DNA from: Aeromonas sp. FDAARGOS 1405
GTDB lineage: Bacteria; Pseudomonadota; Gammaproteobacteria; Enterobacterales; Aeromonadaceae
Direction: 5' to 3'
NCBI RefSeq assembly: GCF_019048265.1
Contig: NZ_CP077311.1
Location: forward strand, 1,464,001-1,528,000
Length of the DNA stretch: 64,000 nucleotides
Part shown: positions 17,683 through 26,855 of the stretch, one piece after another
Layout: each line of letters opens with the position of its first letter
Position numbering within the stretch: the first letter of the stretch is position 1
Translations under genes and position numbers: made by a program
Notes under the pieces: model-generated
What the model saw: the letters and a program-made list of their open reading frames with translations, nothing else
The model's database searches: none
What the model was told of the DNA's origin: nothing

Positions 17683-17713
17683 TTGAGCTTGCCCTTGCAG
17701 TAAAGGTTAGGGT
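17683..17713 (+). promoter_or_regulatory. CueR-type copA promoter with a 19-bp spacer
   Basis: -35 TTGAGC (17683-17688) and -10 TAGGGT (17708-17713) are separated by exactly 19 bases, the over-long spacer of MerR-family promoters. The spacer contains CTTGCCCTTGCAGTAAAGG, which resembles the CCTTCCCCTTGCTGGAAGG site of the E. coli copA promoter. The activator would be the cueR product encoded at 20192. Confidence 0.7.
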
Positions 17714-17761
17714 TTGCCAGTCGGCGTTTTGTGGTGCCGACGGGTTCCGGGGAGGAACAAC

Positions 17762-20191
17762 ATGACCACTCATCTTCAATCACCCATTCATCTGCAGTTG
17801 CCGCTCAGCGGCATGAGCTGCGCCAACTGCGCAGGCCGCATCACGACCGCCCTCAACAAGCTTGAAGGGGTCGATGCCACCGTCAACTTCACGCTGGAGC
17901 AGGCGGCCATCGAGCTGGCCAGCCCCGATCGCCTGCCTGCGGTGCTCGACAGCATCAAGAGTCAGGGTTACGACTACGGTAGCGAGACCTTTTTGTTTCA
18001 AATTACCGGCATGACCTGTGCCGGTTGTTCAGCTCGGTTGAACAAGGTGCTGGCCGCGCTGCCCGGCGTTATCTCGGCCGAGGTCAACTTTTCCATCGAA
18101 CAGGCCCGGATCGTGCTGGTCCCCGGGATGCAGACGCCCGCCTCTTTGCGCGAGCAGATCGAGGCGCTCGGCTTTGGCGCCCAGCTGGCACAAGGCTCGG
18201 CCAGCGGCCGTCGCCAGCAGTTGCTGGAGCGGGAAGCGCAGGAGGCCGCCACAGCCCGTCAGGCTCAAACCCGGGTCATCATCTCGGCTTTGCTCACCCT
18301 ACCGCTGCTGGTGGGGATGCTGGCCATGGCCGGACTGTTCCCCTGGCATCTACCCGCCTGGCTGGAGCTGGTGCTCGCCACCCCGGTGCAGTTCTGGATC
18401 GGGGCCCGTTTCTATCGCGGCGCCTGGCTCGCCATCAAGAACCGCGCAGCCAATATGGATGTGCTGGTGGCCACCGGCACCAGTGCGGCCTACTTCTACA
18501 GCCTCTATCTGCTGCTGACGTTGGGGATGGCCGCCAGCGGCAAGCTCTACTTCGAAGCGAGCGCCATCATCATTACCCTGATTTCGTTGGGAAAACTGCT
18601 GGAGGCGAGAGCCCGCCGCAGCACCCAGTCCGCCATTCGCGAACTGATGGCGCTGCGGCCGGAAACCGCCACCGTCTGGCGTGGCGAGAGCTGGCAGAGC
18701 GTCGCTATCGACGAGGTGCTGCGTGGCGATCGGCTGCGGGTGCTGGTGGGTGAGCGGGTGCCGGTGGACGGCAAAATCGTGAGCGGCGCCAGCGAACTGG
18801 ACGAGTCGATCCTCACCGGCGAGAGTCTGCCGGTGCCGCGCAGTGCGGGCGACAAGGTGCTGGGCGGAGCCATCAACCGCTCCGGCGTGCTGGAGATCGA
18901 AGCCACTACCGTGGGGGAGGACTCCAGTCTCAGCAAGATCATCGCACTGGTGGAGAGTGCCCAGATGGGCAAGGCGCCGCTGCAACAGTTGGTGGACAAG
19001 GTCTCCGCCGTGTTCGTGCCGGTGGTGATGACCATCGCCCTGTTCACCCTGCTGGTGTGGTACGCCATCAGCAACGACTTCGCTCAGGCGCTGCTGGCTG
19101 CGGTGGCGGTGCTGGTGATCGCCTGCCCCTGTGCGCTGGGGCTGGCGACCCCGGCGGCCATCGTCACCGGTACCGGCGTCGCGGCGCGCCACGGCATTCT
19201 GATCAAGGATGTCGATACCCTGCAGAAGGCCCACGCCATCAAGGCGCTTATCTTCGACAAGACCGGCACGCTCACTCAGGGCAAGCCGGTGCTAGCCAGC
19301 TGGAGCGGCAATGACGAGCAACTGCGCCTCGCTGCCGCCCTGCAGCAGGCGAGCGAACACCCGCTGGCGCTGGCCATGCGCGAGGCAGTCGGCAAGGAGG
19401 CGATACTGCCTCAGCCCGATGAGGTAGAGGTGCGGGTCGGTGCCGGTATAGTGGGTCAGGTGGAGGGTCACAGGGTCGCTATCGGTAATGGTTCCCTGCT
19501 AGCCCAGCTCGGCATTGAACCGCCGCAACAGGATGAACAAGCCGCCGATGGCGCGACCCGGGTTTGGGTTGCCATCGACGGCACGGTGGCTGGTATCGCC
19601 GCGCTGGCCGATACCCTGCGCCCCGAGAGCCCGGAAGCCATCGCCACCCTGCGCCAGCGTGGCATCGCCAGCTGGCTGGTGAGCGGCGACGCACCGGCGC
19701 CGGTGGCCCATATCGCTGCCAAGCTGGGACTGGACGGAGCCTTTGACTCCGTGCTGCCAGCGGGCAAGGTGGAGAAAGTGGAAGCGCTGCGGGCGCAAAC
19801 CCGCGGGCTGGTGGCCATGGTGGGGGATGGGGTGAACGACGCCCCGGCACTGGCCGCGGCAGATGTCGGCATCGCCATGGGCTCCGGCTCCGATGTGGCG
19901 ATGGAGACCGCTTCCATCACCCTGATGCGCTCTGATCCGCGGCTGGTGGCCGATGCCATCGATATCTCGGCGGCGACCTGGCGCACCATTCAGCAGAATC
20001 TGTTCTGGGCCTTCGTGTTCAATATCATCGGCATTCCGCTGGCGGCACTGGGCTACCTGAGCCCCGAGCTGGCGGGGGCGGCCATGGCCCTGAGCAGCAT
20101 CACTGTTTTGAGCAATTCCCTGTTATTGAAACGCTGGCAGCCCAGGGCGGCGCACGGGCCAGCATCCAACCCGATCAGTAAGGAGGCATAA
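17762..20191 (+). CDS. copA: Cu(I)-exporting P1B-type ATPase
   Basis: An 809-residue inner-membrane pump that exports monovalent copper from the cytoplasm. Two N-terminal heavy-metal-associated domains carry GMSCANC (Cys20, Cys23) and GMTCAGC (Cys86, Cys89). The membrane copper site is Cys455-Pro-Cys457 in IACPCALGLATP, and the phosphorylated residue is Asp499 in DKTGTLT. The HP signature is in SEHPLALAM and the hinge in GDGVNDAPALAAAD. ATG 17762 follows GGAGGAACAAC. It is directly followed by cueR with no gap and should form one copper-inducible transcript. Confidence 0.96.
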   Translation: MTTHLQSPIHLQLPLSGMSCANCAGRITTALNKLEGVDATVNFTLEQAAIELASPDRLPAVLDSIKSQGYDYGSETFLFQITGMTCAGCSARLNKVLAALPGVISAEVNFSIEQARIVLVPGMQTPASLREQIEALGFGAQLAQGSASGRRQQLLEREAQEAATARQAQTRVIISALLTLPLLVGMLAMAGLFPWHLPAWLELVLATPVQFWIGARFYRGAWLAIKNRAANMDVLVATGTSAAYFYSLYLLLTLGMAASGKLYFEASAIIITLISLGKLLEARARRSTQSAIRELMALRPETATVWRGESWQSVAIDEVLRGDRLRVLVGERVPVDGKIVSGASELDESILTGESLPVPRSAGDKVLGGAINRSGVLEIEATTVGEDSSLSKIIALVESAQMGKAPLQQLVDKVSAVFVPVVMTIALFTLLVWYAISNDFAQALLAAVAVLVIACPCALGLATPAAIVTGTGVAARHGILIKDVDTLQKAHAIKALIFDKTGTLTQGKPVLASWSGNDEQLRLAAALQQASEHPLALAMREAVGKEAILPQPDEVEVRVGAGIVGQVEGHRVAIGNGSLLAQLGIEPPQQDEQAADGATRVWVAIDGTVAGIAALADTLRPESPEAIATLRQRGIASWLVSGDAPAPVAHIAAKLGLDGAFDSVLPAGKVEKVEALRAQTRGLVAMVGDGVNDAPALAAADVGIAMGSGSDVAMETASITLMRSDPRLVADAIDISAATWRTIQQNLFWAFVFNIIGIPLAALGYLSPELAGAAMALSSITVLSNSLLLKRWQPRAAHGPASNPISKEA

Positions 20192-20581
20192 ATGAACATC
20201 AGCAAGGTTGCCAAGGCCACTGGGCTGACCGCCAAGACCATCCGTTATTACGAGAGCATTGGCCTCATCACAGCCCCGGTACGCAGTGACAACGGCTATC
20301 GCAGTTACACCGAGGGGGCGCTGCGTGAGCTGCGTTTCGTCAAGCGGGCGCGGGAGACCGGCTTCAATCTGGAGGAGTGTCAGGAGCTGCTGGCGCTCTA
20401 TCGGGACGAACACAGAACCAGCGCCCAGGTGAAGAAGCTGGCGCAGGAGAAGATCGTCGATCTGCGCGCCCGCATCGCCGGGTTGCAGGCCATGCTTACC
20501 TCCCTGGAAGGGTTGGTTTGCTGTTGCCACGGGGATGAAAATCCCGAGTGCCCGATCCTCGACGAATTGGAGAAGGGGTGA
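20192..20581 (+). CDS. cueR: MerR-family copper-responsive activator
   Basis: A 129-residue MerR-family regulator. The helix-turn-helix is MNISKVAKATGLTAKTIRYY, followed by a dimerisation coiled coil and a C-terminal metal loop CCCHGDENPECPI. The two loop cysteines eight residues apart match the Cu(I)-binding pair of CueR. The extra adjacent Cys and His (CCCH) are as in many CueR/HmrR homologues. It starts right after the copA stop and probably activates the promoter at 17683-17713 by untwisting the long spacer. Confidence 0.92.
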   Translation: MNISKVAKATGLTAKTIRYYESIGLITAPVRSDNGYRSYTEGALRELRFVKRARETGFNLEECQELLALYRDEHRTSAQVKKLAQEKIVDLRARIAGLQAMLTSLEGLVCCCHGDENPECPILDELEKG

Positions 20582-20708
20582 GCAAGGACTCACCTGCCAG
20601 CGCAGAAGAAATCGTTGTTGATTGATTAACTTCTTAATAAGCGGCGCTTTATTGTTGCGGGTCAGGGGGTAATGGTAGACTGCTCGGCTCTTGTACAGGA
20701 GTACTCAG

Positions 20709-21863
20709 TTGACCCAGAGTGTGACACGCCAGGTTAAGCAGGCCATTATGGCCCAGCTCTATACCCATGCATCGTTCAGTCTCCCCTGTTTGGGCGTGTT
20801 GGCATTTGGCTGGAGTCTGCTGTTTCACGACTATCTACCCGCCATCGAAGCGCTCGGTTGGCTGGCAGGCACTTTCCTGTGGCTGCTGGGTCGGGGCTGG
20901 CACTTGCGCTGGCGCCGAGCCCGCCTGCACCAGACACCGCTGCCGGTGCTGGAGCGGGAGCTCTTTATCGGAGCCACCATCACCTCCATCATCTGGGCCC
21001 TCGGGGTGCTGCTCTACATGGACAAGTTGCCCGATACCTATCGGGCCGCCATGATGATGCTCTCCAGCCTCATTCTTACCGGCAGCGCCATCATGCTGTT
21101 TGGCAGCCGCCGTACCCTCTATGGTTCCGCCCTGCCGCTGGGCATGGCGATGCTGTTCGAGCTGGGCAATGGCAACGAGCAGGAGCGGATCGTCTCCTGC
21201 ATGCTGGCGGGCTATCTGTTTGTCTTTCTGCCGACCCTGCTGCGCCGGATGCGGCGGGATCAGATCGCCTCGCTCCACCACCGTTTCTCCAACGCCGAGC
21301 TGGTTGCCGAACTGAAGGCTGTCTCCGAGCATTTGCGCCTCACCTCCCGCCTCGACGGACTGACCGGCATCGCCAACCGCGCCCATCTCGACGACTCTCT
21401 GGAGCGGGCCTGGCGGCGCTGTCACCGCGCCCGGGCGCCGTTGTCGCTGGTGCTGGTGGATGTGGATTACTTCAAGCAGTTCAACGATCTCTACGGCCAT
21501 CAGCTGGGGGATGACTGCCTGCAACAGGTGGCGGGGCTGCTGGCCGAGGTGGAGCGGCGCGAGGACGATCTGGCGGCCCGTTACGGTGGCGAAGAGTTTG
21601 CATTGCTGCTGCCCTGCACCGGCATGCAGGGGGCACTGCAGGTGGCGGACAATGTGCGGCAGGCGCTCAAGGAGCTGGCCATCCCGCACCAGAAGTCACT
21701 GGTCTCCGGTCGGGTTACATGTAGTTTTGGTGTTGCGACACTGATACCGGACAACAGCATGAAAATCGCCGATTTGATCCAAAAAGCGGATGCGGCACTC
21801 TATCAGGCCAAGCATAATGGGCGGGATCGAATCGAAGTAGCCTTGATGGGTAAGGTTGCCTGA
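20709..21863 (+). CDS. Membrane-bound diguanylate cyclase (GGDEF)
   Basis: A 384-residue protein with about five to six hydrophobic segments in the first 190 residues and a C-terminal GGDEF domain. It should make cyclic di-GMP from two GTP. The active site is GGEEF in RYGGEEFALLLP, and an RxxD product-inhibition site (REDD) sits exactly five residues upstream, so feedback inhibition is expected. The start is TTG 20709 because AGGAG at 20697-20701 is correctly spaced; TTG 20691 overlaps that ribosome site. The sensor part matches no domain I can name. It appears to be a single-gene unit. Confidence 0.82.
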   Translation: MTQSVTRQVKQAIMAQLYTHASFSLPCLGVLAFGWSLLFHDYLPAIEALGWLAGTFLWLLGRGWHLRWRRARLHQTPLPVLERELFIGATITSIIWALGVLLYMDKLPDTYRAAMMMLSSLILTGSAIMLFGSRRTLYGSALPLGMAMLFELGNGNEQERIVSCMLAGYLFVFLPTLLRRMRRDQIASLHHRFSNAELVAELKAVSEHLRLTSRLDGLTGIANRAHLDDSLERAWRRCHRARAPLSLVLVDVDYFKQFNDLYGHQLGDDCLQQVAGLLAEVERREDDLAARYGGEEFALLLPCTGMQGALQVADNVRQALKELAIPHQKSLVSGRVTCSFGVATLIPDNSMKIADLIQKADAALYQAKHNGRDRIEVALMGKVA

Positions 21864-21893
21864 ATTTAACGTGACAGATTAAAGAGGTTGTCT

Positions 21894-22157
21894 ATGCAAT
21901 GTCATCGTATCGAAGAGCTGCTGGAGTTGTTGCAGCCTGCCTGGATCAAGGAACAGGATCTCAGCCTGGTGCAGTTTGTTGCCAAACTGGCCCAAGAAGC
22001 GGGATTTGAAGGGCCTCTGTCCGAGCTGACCGACGACATGCTGATCTATCACCTCAAGATGCGGGAATCCGACAAGCAGGCGATGATCCCCGGTCTGGCC
22101 AAGGATCACGTGCCCGATTTCAAAGAGGCACTGCTCAAGGCCCGCGGAATCAAGTGA
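21894..22157 (+). CDS. yihD: YihD family protein
   Basis: An 87-residue protein that agrees closely with E. coli YihD ([19 protein letters not shown] and [20 protein letters not shown]). No biochemical role is established. ATG 21894 is preferred over TTG 21888 because it matches the family start and leaves an 8-base gap after AGAGG. Its position a little upstream of srkA and dsbA recalls the E. coli yihD-srkA-dsbA order, here with ccoG inserted. Confidence 0.9.
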   Translation: MQCHRIEELLELLQPAWIKEQDLSLVQFVAKLAQEAGFEGPLSELTDDMLIYHLKMRESDKQAMIPGLAKDHVPDFKEALLKARGIK

Positions 22158-22169
22158 ATCTTTAGCGGA

Positions 22170-22200
22170 AGCGCATCACCCCGGGGTGATGCGCTTTTTT
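22170..22200 (+). terminator. Rho-independent terminator after yihD
   Basis: Perfect palindrome of AGCGCATCACCCC and its complement (22170-22195) with a T run. Confidence 0.85.
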
Positions 22201-22230
22201 GTTGCCGAAAATTGCGATCCAACACCAATA

Positions 22231-22277
22231 TTAGATACATCTAATCCACACAATTAGCATGCTGTTTAAGATATAAT
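22231..22277 (+). promoter_or_regulatory. ccoG promoter region with a palindrome
   Basis: TTAGAT-AC-ATCTAA at 22231-22244 is a perfect inverted repeat. TATAAT at 22272-22277 is a consensus -10 box, so the palindrome lies around or just upstream of the -35 position, where an activator or repressor could bind. No FNR box (TTGAT-N4-ATCAA) is present. Confidence 0.45.
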
Positions 22278-22312
22278 CCGCTCCATAACAAATAAGGGAG
22301 CGATGTCTTGCA

Positions 22313-23764
22313 ATGGCCGACCACGATAAAATCGATATCAAGGACGTCACCGACAAGGGCGTAACCGGGACCTTCAACCCCAATACGTTCAAAGCCAGCG
22401 ACGACAGATTCAACCCGGGCAACCGCATCTATGTGCGGGCCCAGAAAGGGTATTGGCAGCGGATGCGCAAGGCCATGGGCTGGTTCTTTGTGGCGCTGTT
22501 CGTGCTGCTGCCCTGGCTGCGTTACGACGGGCGACAGGCGGTGCTGTTCGACCTCGGTCACCAGCAGTTCCATATCTTTGGCGCCACCATCTGGCCGCAG
22601 GATCTGACCCTGCTCGCCTGGCTCTTCATGATCGCCGCCTTCGGACTCTTCTTTATTACTACTTTCCTCGGTCGGGTCTGGTGTGGCTATCTCTGCCCGC
22701 AGACGGTCTGGACCTTCATGTTCATCTGGTTTGAAGAGAAGCTGGAAGGGCCCGCCAACAAGCGGCGCAAGCTGGACGAGGCGCCCTGGAACGGCAAGAA
22801 GCTGGCTCGCAAGGGTGCCAAGCATCTGGCCTGGCTGGCGATCTCGTTGGTGACCGGCCTGACCTTCGTCGCCTACTTCCAGGATGTGACTGAACTGGTG
22901 CCGGACCTCTTCACCCTGCAGGCCAGCGGTTGGGTACTGTTCTGGGTGCTCTTCTTCACCATCATCACCTACGGCAACGCGGGCTGGATGCGTGCCATCA
23001 TGTGTATCCACATGTGCCCCTATGCCCGCTTCCAGTCCGCCATGTTTGACAAGGACACCTTTATAGTCGGTTATGACACCAAGCGTGGCGAGACCCGTGG
23101 CGCCCGTTCCCGCAAGGCGGATCCCAAGGCGATGGGGCTGGGTGACTGTATCGACTGCGATCTTTGCGTGCAGGTCTGCCCGACCGGTATCGATATTCGC
23201 GACGGCCTGCAGTACGAGTGCATCAACTGCGGTGCCTGCGTCGATGCCTGCGACCAGACCATGGAACGTATGGGTTATCCGAAAGGGCTTATCAGCTACA
23301 CCACAGAGCACAAGCTGGCCAACGACTCCACCCATGTGGCTCGGCCCAAGCTGATTGGCTATGGGCTGGTGATGGCGGTGATGCTGGGGGTGTTTGTCTA
23401 CAACGCCATGTCCATCATGCCGATGGGGCTCGACATTCTGCGGGATCGCAACCAGCTGTTCCGCGAGAACAGCGAGGGGCTTATCGAGAACACCTATACC
23501 CTCAAGATCCTCAACAAGACCCTGCAGTCCCAGACCTACCAGCTGGATGTGGAGGGCTTGCCCGAGTATCAGTGGTTCGGTCCCCGTGAAGTGACCCTGA
23601 AGGCGGGCGAGATCTATACCCTGCCGGTCAGTCTGGCGGTCGACCCCTACAACCTGAAACGACCAACGCTGGATATCCAGTTCGTGCTGAAGCGGGAGGG
23701 AGCTGCCCCTGATGACAGCAAGGGCAACCTGCGCCAGGGCAGCAAGTTTATCAGCCGGCTGTAA
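22313..23764 (+). CDS. ccoG: Cytochrome oxidase accessory protein CcoG (RdxA/FixG family)
   Basis: A 483-residue membrane protein with about five to six transmembrane segments and two 4Fe-4S ferredoxin clusters, CIDCDLCVQVCP and CINCGACVDACD. Further cysteines are in VWCGYLCPQT and MCIHMCPYARFQ. The C-terminal third is the periplasmic immunoglobulin-like FixG domain. CcoG proteins reduce Cu(II) to Cu(I) for assembly of the cbb3-type oxidase. The ccoNOP genes are not in the window. A GC-rich hairpin (GGGGCGC / GGCGCCCC, about 23844-23861) followed by TTTCTT may end the transcript just before srkA. Confidence 0.93.
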   Translation: MADHDKIDIKDVTDKGVTGTFNPNTFKASDDRFNPGNRIYVRAQKGYWQRMRKAMGWFFVALFVLLPWLRYDGRQAVLFDLGHQQFHIFGATIWPQDLTLLAWLFMIAAFGLFFITTFLGRVWCGYLCPQTVWTFMFIWFEEKLEGPANKRRKLDEAPWNGKKLARKGAKHLAWLAISLVTGLTFVAYFQDVTELVPDLFTLQASGWVLFWVLFFTIITYGNAGWMRAIMCIHMCPYARFQSAMFDKDTFIVGYDTKRGETRGARSRKADPKAMGLGDCIDCDLCVQVCPTGIDIRDGLQYECINCGACVDACDQTMERMGYPKGLISYTTEHKLANDSTHVARPKLIGYGLVMAVMLGVFVYNAMSIMPMGLDILRDRNQLFRENSEGLIENTYTLKILNKTLQSQTYQLDVEGLPEYQWFGPREVTLKAGEIYTLPVSLAVDPYNLKRPTLDIQFVLKREGAAPDDSKGNLRQGSKFISRL

Positions 23765-23879
23765 CTGCATGTGGTGGTGTGCCGGATGTGACACCAGTCC
23801 GGTCACCAGCGAGCACGGCAATGGCGGTCAGTAGTGATAGAATGGGGCGCAACGGCGCCCCTTTCTTATGGTGGATGAC

Positions 23880-24857
23880 ATGCGTTTCAACTATTCCGAC
23901 CTCAATCCCGACCTCATCATGGATGCGCTCGATCTCAGTGGCCTGCGACTCGACTCCGGCCTCATCGAGCTCAACAGCTACGAAAACCGGGTCTATCAGT
24001 TTCAGGATGAGGATCGTCGCCGCTATGTGGTGAAGTTCTACCGTCCCGGCCGCTGGAGCCGGGCCCAGATCCTCGAAGAGCACGAGTTTGCCACCCGTCT
24101 CGCAGAGGCTGAGATCCCGGTCGCCGCGCTGCTCGCCTTCGCGGGCGAGACCCTGCTGGAGCACGAGGGTTACCCCTTTGCCATCTGGCAGAGCGTCGGT
24201 GGCCGCCAGTTCGAGGTGGATAATCTCGACCAGCTTGAGTGGGTGGGGCGTTTCCTCGGTCGCATTCATCAGATCGGCGCCAGCAAGCCGTTTCACCATC
24301 GGGTGCGGCTCGATGTGGAGAGCATGCTGCATGAACCGCGTCAGCTGCTGGCGTCTGGCGAGTGGCTGCCAAGCGGGCTGGCGAAGCAATTCTTCGGGGT
24401 ACTCGACGAGCTGATCAAGCATGTCAGCGACGCCATGACCCTGGATGTGGCGCAGATCTCCCTGCATGGCGATTGCCACCCGGGCAACATCCTCTGGCGC
24501 GATGGCCCCATGTTTGTCGACCTCGATGATTGCCGCACCGGCCCCGCGATTCAGGATCTCTGGATGATGCTGAGCGGCGAGCGCCACGAGCAGCAGATCC
24601 AGCTCGATACCCTGCTGGCGGGCTACGAGGAGTTTATGGAGTTCGACTCGCGGGAGCTGGCGCTGATCGAGCCGCTGCGGGCGATGCGCATCGTTCATTA
24701 CATGGCCTGGCTGGCACGGCGCTGGGAAGATCCTGCCTTCCCCCGTCACTTCCCCTGGTTCAATACCGATCACTACTGGCGTCAACAGATAGCGACACTG
24801 CACGATCAGCTGGAGGCACTCAAGGCGCCACCGTTGAGCCTGATGCCAAACTGGTGA
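23880..24857 (+). CDS. srkA: Stress response Ser/Thr kinase SrkA (YihE/RdoA)
   Basis: A 325-residue protein with the aminoglycoside-phosphotransferase kinase fold, matching E. coli SrkA, a Cpx-linked cytoplasmic kinase that protects against stress-induced death. LNSYENRVYQFQDEDRRR and VVKFYRPGRWS are in the N-lobe, the catalytic loop is LHGDCHPGNILW and the metal-binding motif is VDLDDCRTGP. I chose ATG 23880 by comparison with the family; ATG 23868 adds only four residues. dsbA follows after 137 bases, the same order as in E. coli where the two are partly co-transcribed. Confidence 0.93.
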   Translation: MRFNYSDLNPDLIMDALDLSGLRLDSGLIELNSYENRVYQFQDEDRRRYVVKFYRPGRWSRAQILEEHEFATRLAEAEIPVAALLAFAGETLLEHEGYPFAIWQSVGGRQFEVDNLDQLEWVGRFLGRIHQIGASKPFHHRVRLDVESMLHEPRQLLASGEWLPSGLAKQFFGVLDELIKHVSDAMTLDVAQISLHGDCHPGNILWRDGPMFVDLDDCRTGPAIQDLWMMLSGERHEQQIQLDTLLAGYEEFMEFDSRELALIEPLRAMRIVHYMAWLARRWEDPAFPRHFPWFNTDHYWRQQIATLHDQLEALKAPPLSLMPNW

Positions 24858-24994
24858 AATAGAAGGGATCTTGCGAGGAAAGCGGGACTCGATCTCCGGC
24901 CCTGACCATTGACGTCAGCATGGCGAAACAATAGGCTTGGCACTGCTTCGGTTCGCCGGGCGTGCCTCACAGTGATCCCTTAACAGGAAACATC

Positions 24995-25603
24995 ATGAAA
25001 AAAGTTCTATTTTTCCTTGCTGCCATGCTGATGATCCCCATGGTTCACGCCGCCCCCGAGTTCAAGGAAGGCGTCAACTACGATGTGGTCAAACAGACTG
25101 GCAGTGCCCAGCCGGAAGTGATGGAGTTTTTCTCCTACTACTGCCCGCACTGCGCCACCTTCGAACCGATCGTTGAACAGTTGAAGGCCGGGTTGCCAGA
25201 GGGTGTGCCCCTCAAGAAGAACCCGGTTGCCTTCCTCGGCCGCGAAATGGGCCCCGAGATGCAGCGTGCCTATGCCGTTGCCAGCCTGCTCAACGCCGAA
25301 GCCAAGCTGACTCCGGCCATCTTCAACAAGATCCACACCCAGCGTCAGCCGCCGATGAGCCGTGACGATGTAAAGAAGATCTTCGTGGACAACGGCGTGC
25401 CGGCTGAAGAGTTCGACGGTGCCGTCGACAGCTTCGCCGTCTCCGGCATGGTCTCCCAGTTCGATCGCAACACCGAGAGCTACAACATTCGCGGTGTACC
25501 GGCCTTCCTGGTGAACGGCAAGTACATGGTGAAGATTGAATCCATCACCTCTCAAGAGCAGTTCAACAAGCTGGTGCAGTTCCTGCTGGCCAAGAAAGAC
25601 TGA
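24995..25603 (+). CDS. dsbA: Thiol:disulfide interchange protein DsbA
   Basis: A 202-residue periplasmic oxidase that puts disulfide bonds into exported proteins. The signal peptide runs to about residue 19 (cleavage near VHA/A). The thioredoxin-fold active site Cys50-Pro-His-Cys53 lies in FSYYCPHCATF and the cis-proline loop is GVPAFLVNG. ATG 24995 follows AGGAAAC; the longer reading from 24962 would spoil the signal peptide. DsbB, its re-oxidant, is not in the window. Confidence 0.96.
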   Translation: MKKVLFFLAAMLMIPMVHAAPEFKEGVNYDVVKQTGSAQPEVMEFFSYYCPHCATFEPIVEQLKAGLPEGVPLKKNPVAFLGREMGPEMQRAYAVASLLNAEAKLTPAIFNKIHTQRQPPMSRDDVKKIFVDNGVPAEEFDGAVDSFAVSGMVSQFDRNTESYNIRGVPAFLVNGKYMVKIESITSQEQFNKLVQFLLAKKD

Positions 25604-25620
25604 TACCCCTTGAGTCGATA

Positions 25621-25655
25621 AAAAAGCCCGCCGGTGCGAACCGGCGGGCTTTTTG
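25621..25655. terminator. Bidirectional terminator between dsbA and pncB
   Basis: Perfect 15-bp stem (25621-25635 with 25640-25654) around loop GCGA, with A and T runs on the outer sides. It ends both convergent genes. Confidence 0.9.
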
Positions 25656-25675
25656 TTTTCTGGTGTTCGGGAAGA

Positions 25676-26854
25676 TCAGACCCCGACGTGGAACGCCTGT
25701 TTGAGGTTGCGGATAAACTCCGCATCCCGACAGAGGGTCTTGCCCGGGCTGTCGGAGATCTTGGCGACCGGGCCGCCATTGCACTCGATCAGCTTGAAGA
25801 CGATGTTCATCGGGTTGACACCGGGCAGATCGCAGGTGAGCTTGGTGCCTATGCCGAAACTGGTGTTGATGCGGCCACGGAAGTGACGGAACAGCTGCAC
25901 CGCCTTGTCGAGGTTGAGCCCGTCGGAGAAGACCAGGGTCTTGTCGGTGGGGTCGATGCCGAGGCGCTGATAGTGGCTGATCGCCTTCTCGCCCCACACC
26001 ACGGGATCGCCGGAGTCGTGGCGCAAGCCCTGATAGCTGCTGGCCAGCTCGAAGTCGAAGTCCCGCAGGAAGGCATCCATGGTGATGCAGTCGGTCAGGG
26101 CGATACCGAGATGGTCGGTGAACTCGTCCAGCCAGCTGGTGAGGGCAGCGCGCTGGCTGTGCTCCAGCGGGAAGCCGAGCTGCTGGTGCGCCTGGAACCA
26201 CTCATGGGCCTGGGTGCCGACCGCGGGCAGCTTGTACTTCTGGGCCAGCATGTAGTTGCTGGTGCCGCGAAACGCCGGCAGCCGCTCCTTGAGGCGACCC
26301 ACTACCGCATCCTGTACCGCGTGAGAGAAGCGGCGGCGGGTGCCGAAGTCGATGAGGTTAAACTCGCTCATCTCGTCGCTGCTCAGCTGCTTCTCCAGCT
26401 TGTCGATCTTCTGATCGAGCCGCTCCAGCGCGTGGCTGACGCCGAACTGGGGGTAGCGGAAGCGGTTGCGCATCTCGCTGATGATGGCGAGCACCGGGAT
26501 CTCCCACAGGATCACATCCTGCCAGGGGCCCTCGACCCGCACATTGATGCGGCCATCCTGCTCGAACACCTTGAGCAGGGAGGCGTCGAGCGGCTTGCGG
26601 CGCAGGTGGTCGAGGTAGTCAGGGGTGAAGAAGGGACGCTCGGCCAGAAAATCGAGCTCTGGCCTGGTCAGTCGCAGGGAACCGGCGAGGCGCAGTTGCT
26701 CCTCGATCTGCCCCATCATGGGCAGCAGATCCTCTTCATTGCGGCTGTGAAACTCGGCCACCACCTCGGCATCCGGATAGCGATGGAACACCGCCTGCTG
26801 CATATGCAGCTTGTAGGCGTCGGTGTCGAGCAGGCTGGTGAGGATTGGGGGCAT
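25676..26854 (-). CDS. pncB: Nicotinate phosphoribosyltransferase
   Basis: A 392-residue enzyme that makes nicotinate mononucleotide from nicotinate and PRPP in the Preiss-Handler NAD salvage route. Family stretches are LLDTDAYKLHMQQAVFHRYP at the start, FGTRRRFSHAVQ near the middle and RHDSGDPVVWGEKA around the active site, followed by FSDGLNLDKA. The start ATG 26854 lies one base beyond the pncA stop, so the two are translationally linked. Confidence 0.95.
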   Translation of the reverse strand: MPPILTSLLDTDAYKLHMQQAVFHRYPDAEVVAEFHSRNEEDLLPMMGQIEEQLRLAGSLRLTRPELDFLAERPFFTPDYLDHLRRKPLDASLLKVFEQDGRINVRVEGPWQDVILWEIPVLAIISEMRNRFRYPQFGVSHALERLDQKIDKLEKQLSSDEMSEFNLIDFGTRRRFSHAVQDAVVGRLKERLPAFRGTSNYMLAQKYKLPAVGTQAHEWFQAHQQLGFPLEHSQRAALTSWLDEFTDHLGIALTDCITMDAFLRDFDFELASSYQGLRHDSGDPVVWGEKAISHYQRLGIDPTDKTLVFSDGLNLDKAVQLFRHFRGRINTSFGIGTKLTCDLPGVNPMNIVFKLIECNGGPVAKISDSPGKTLCRDAEFIRNLKQAFHVGV

Positions 26855-26855
26855 A

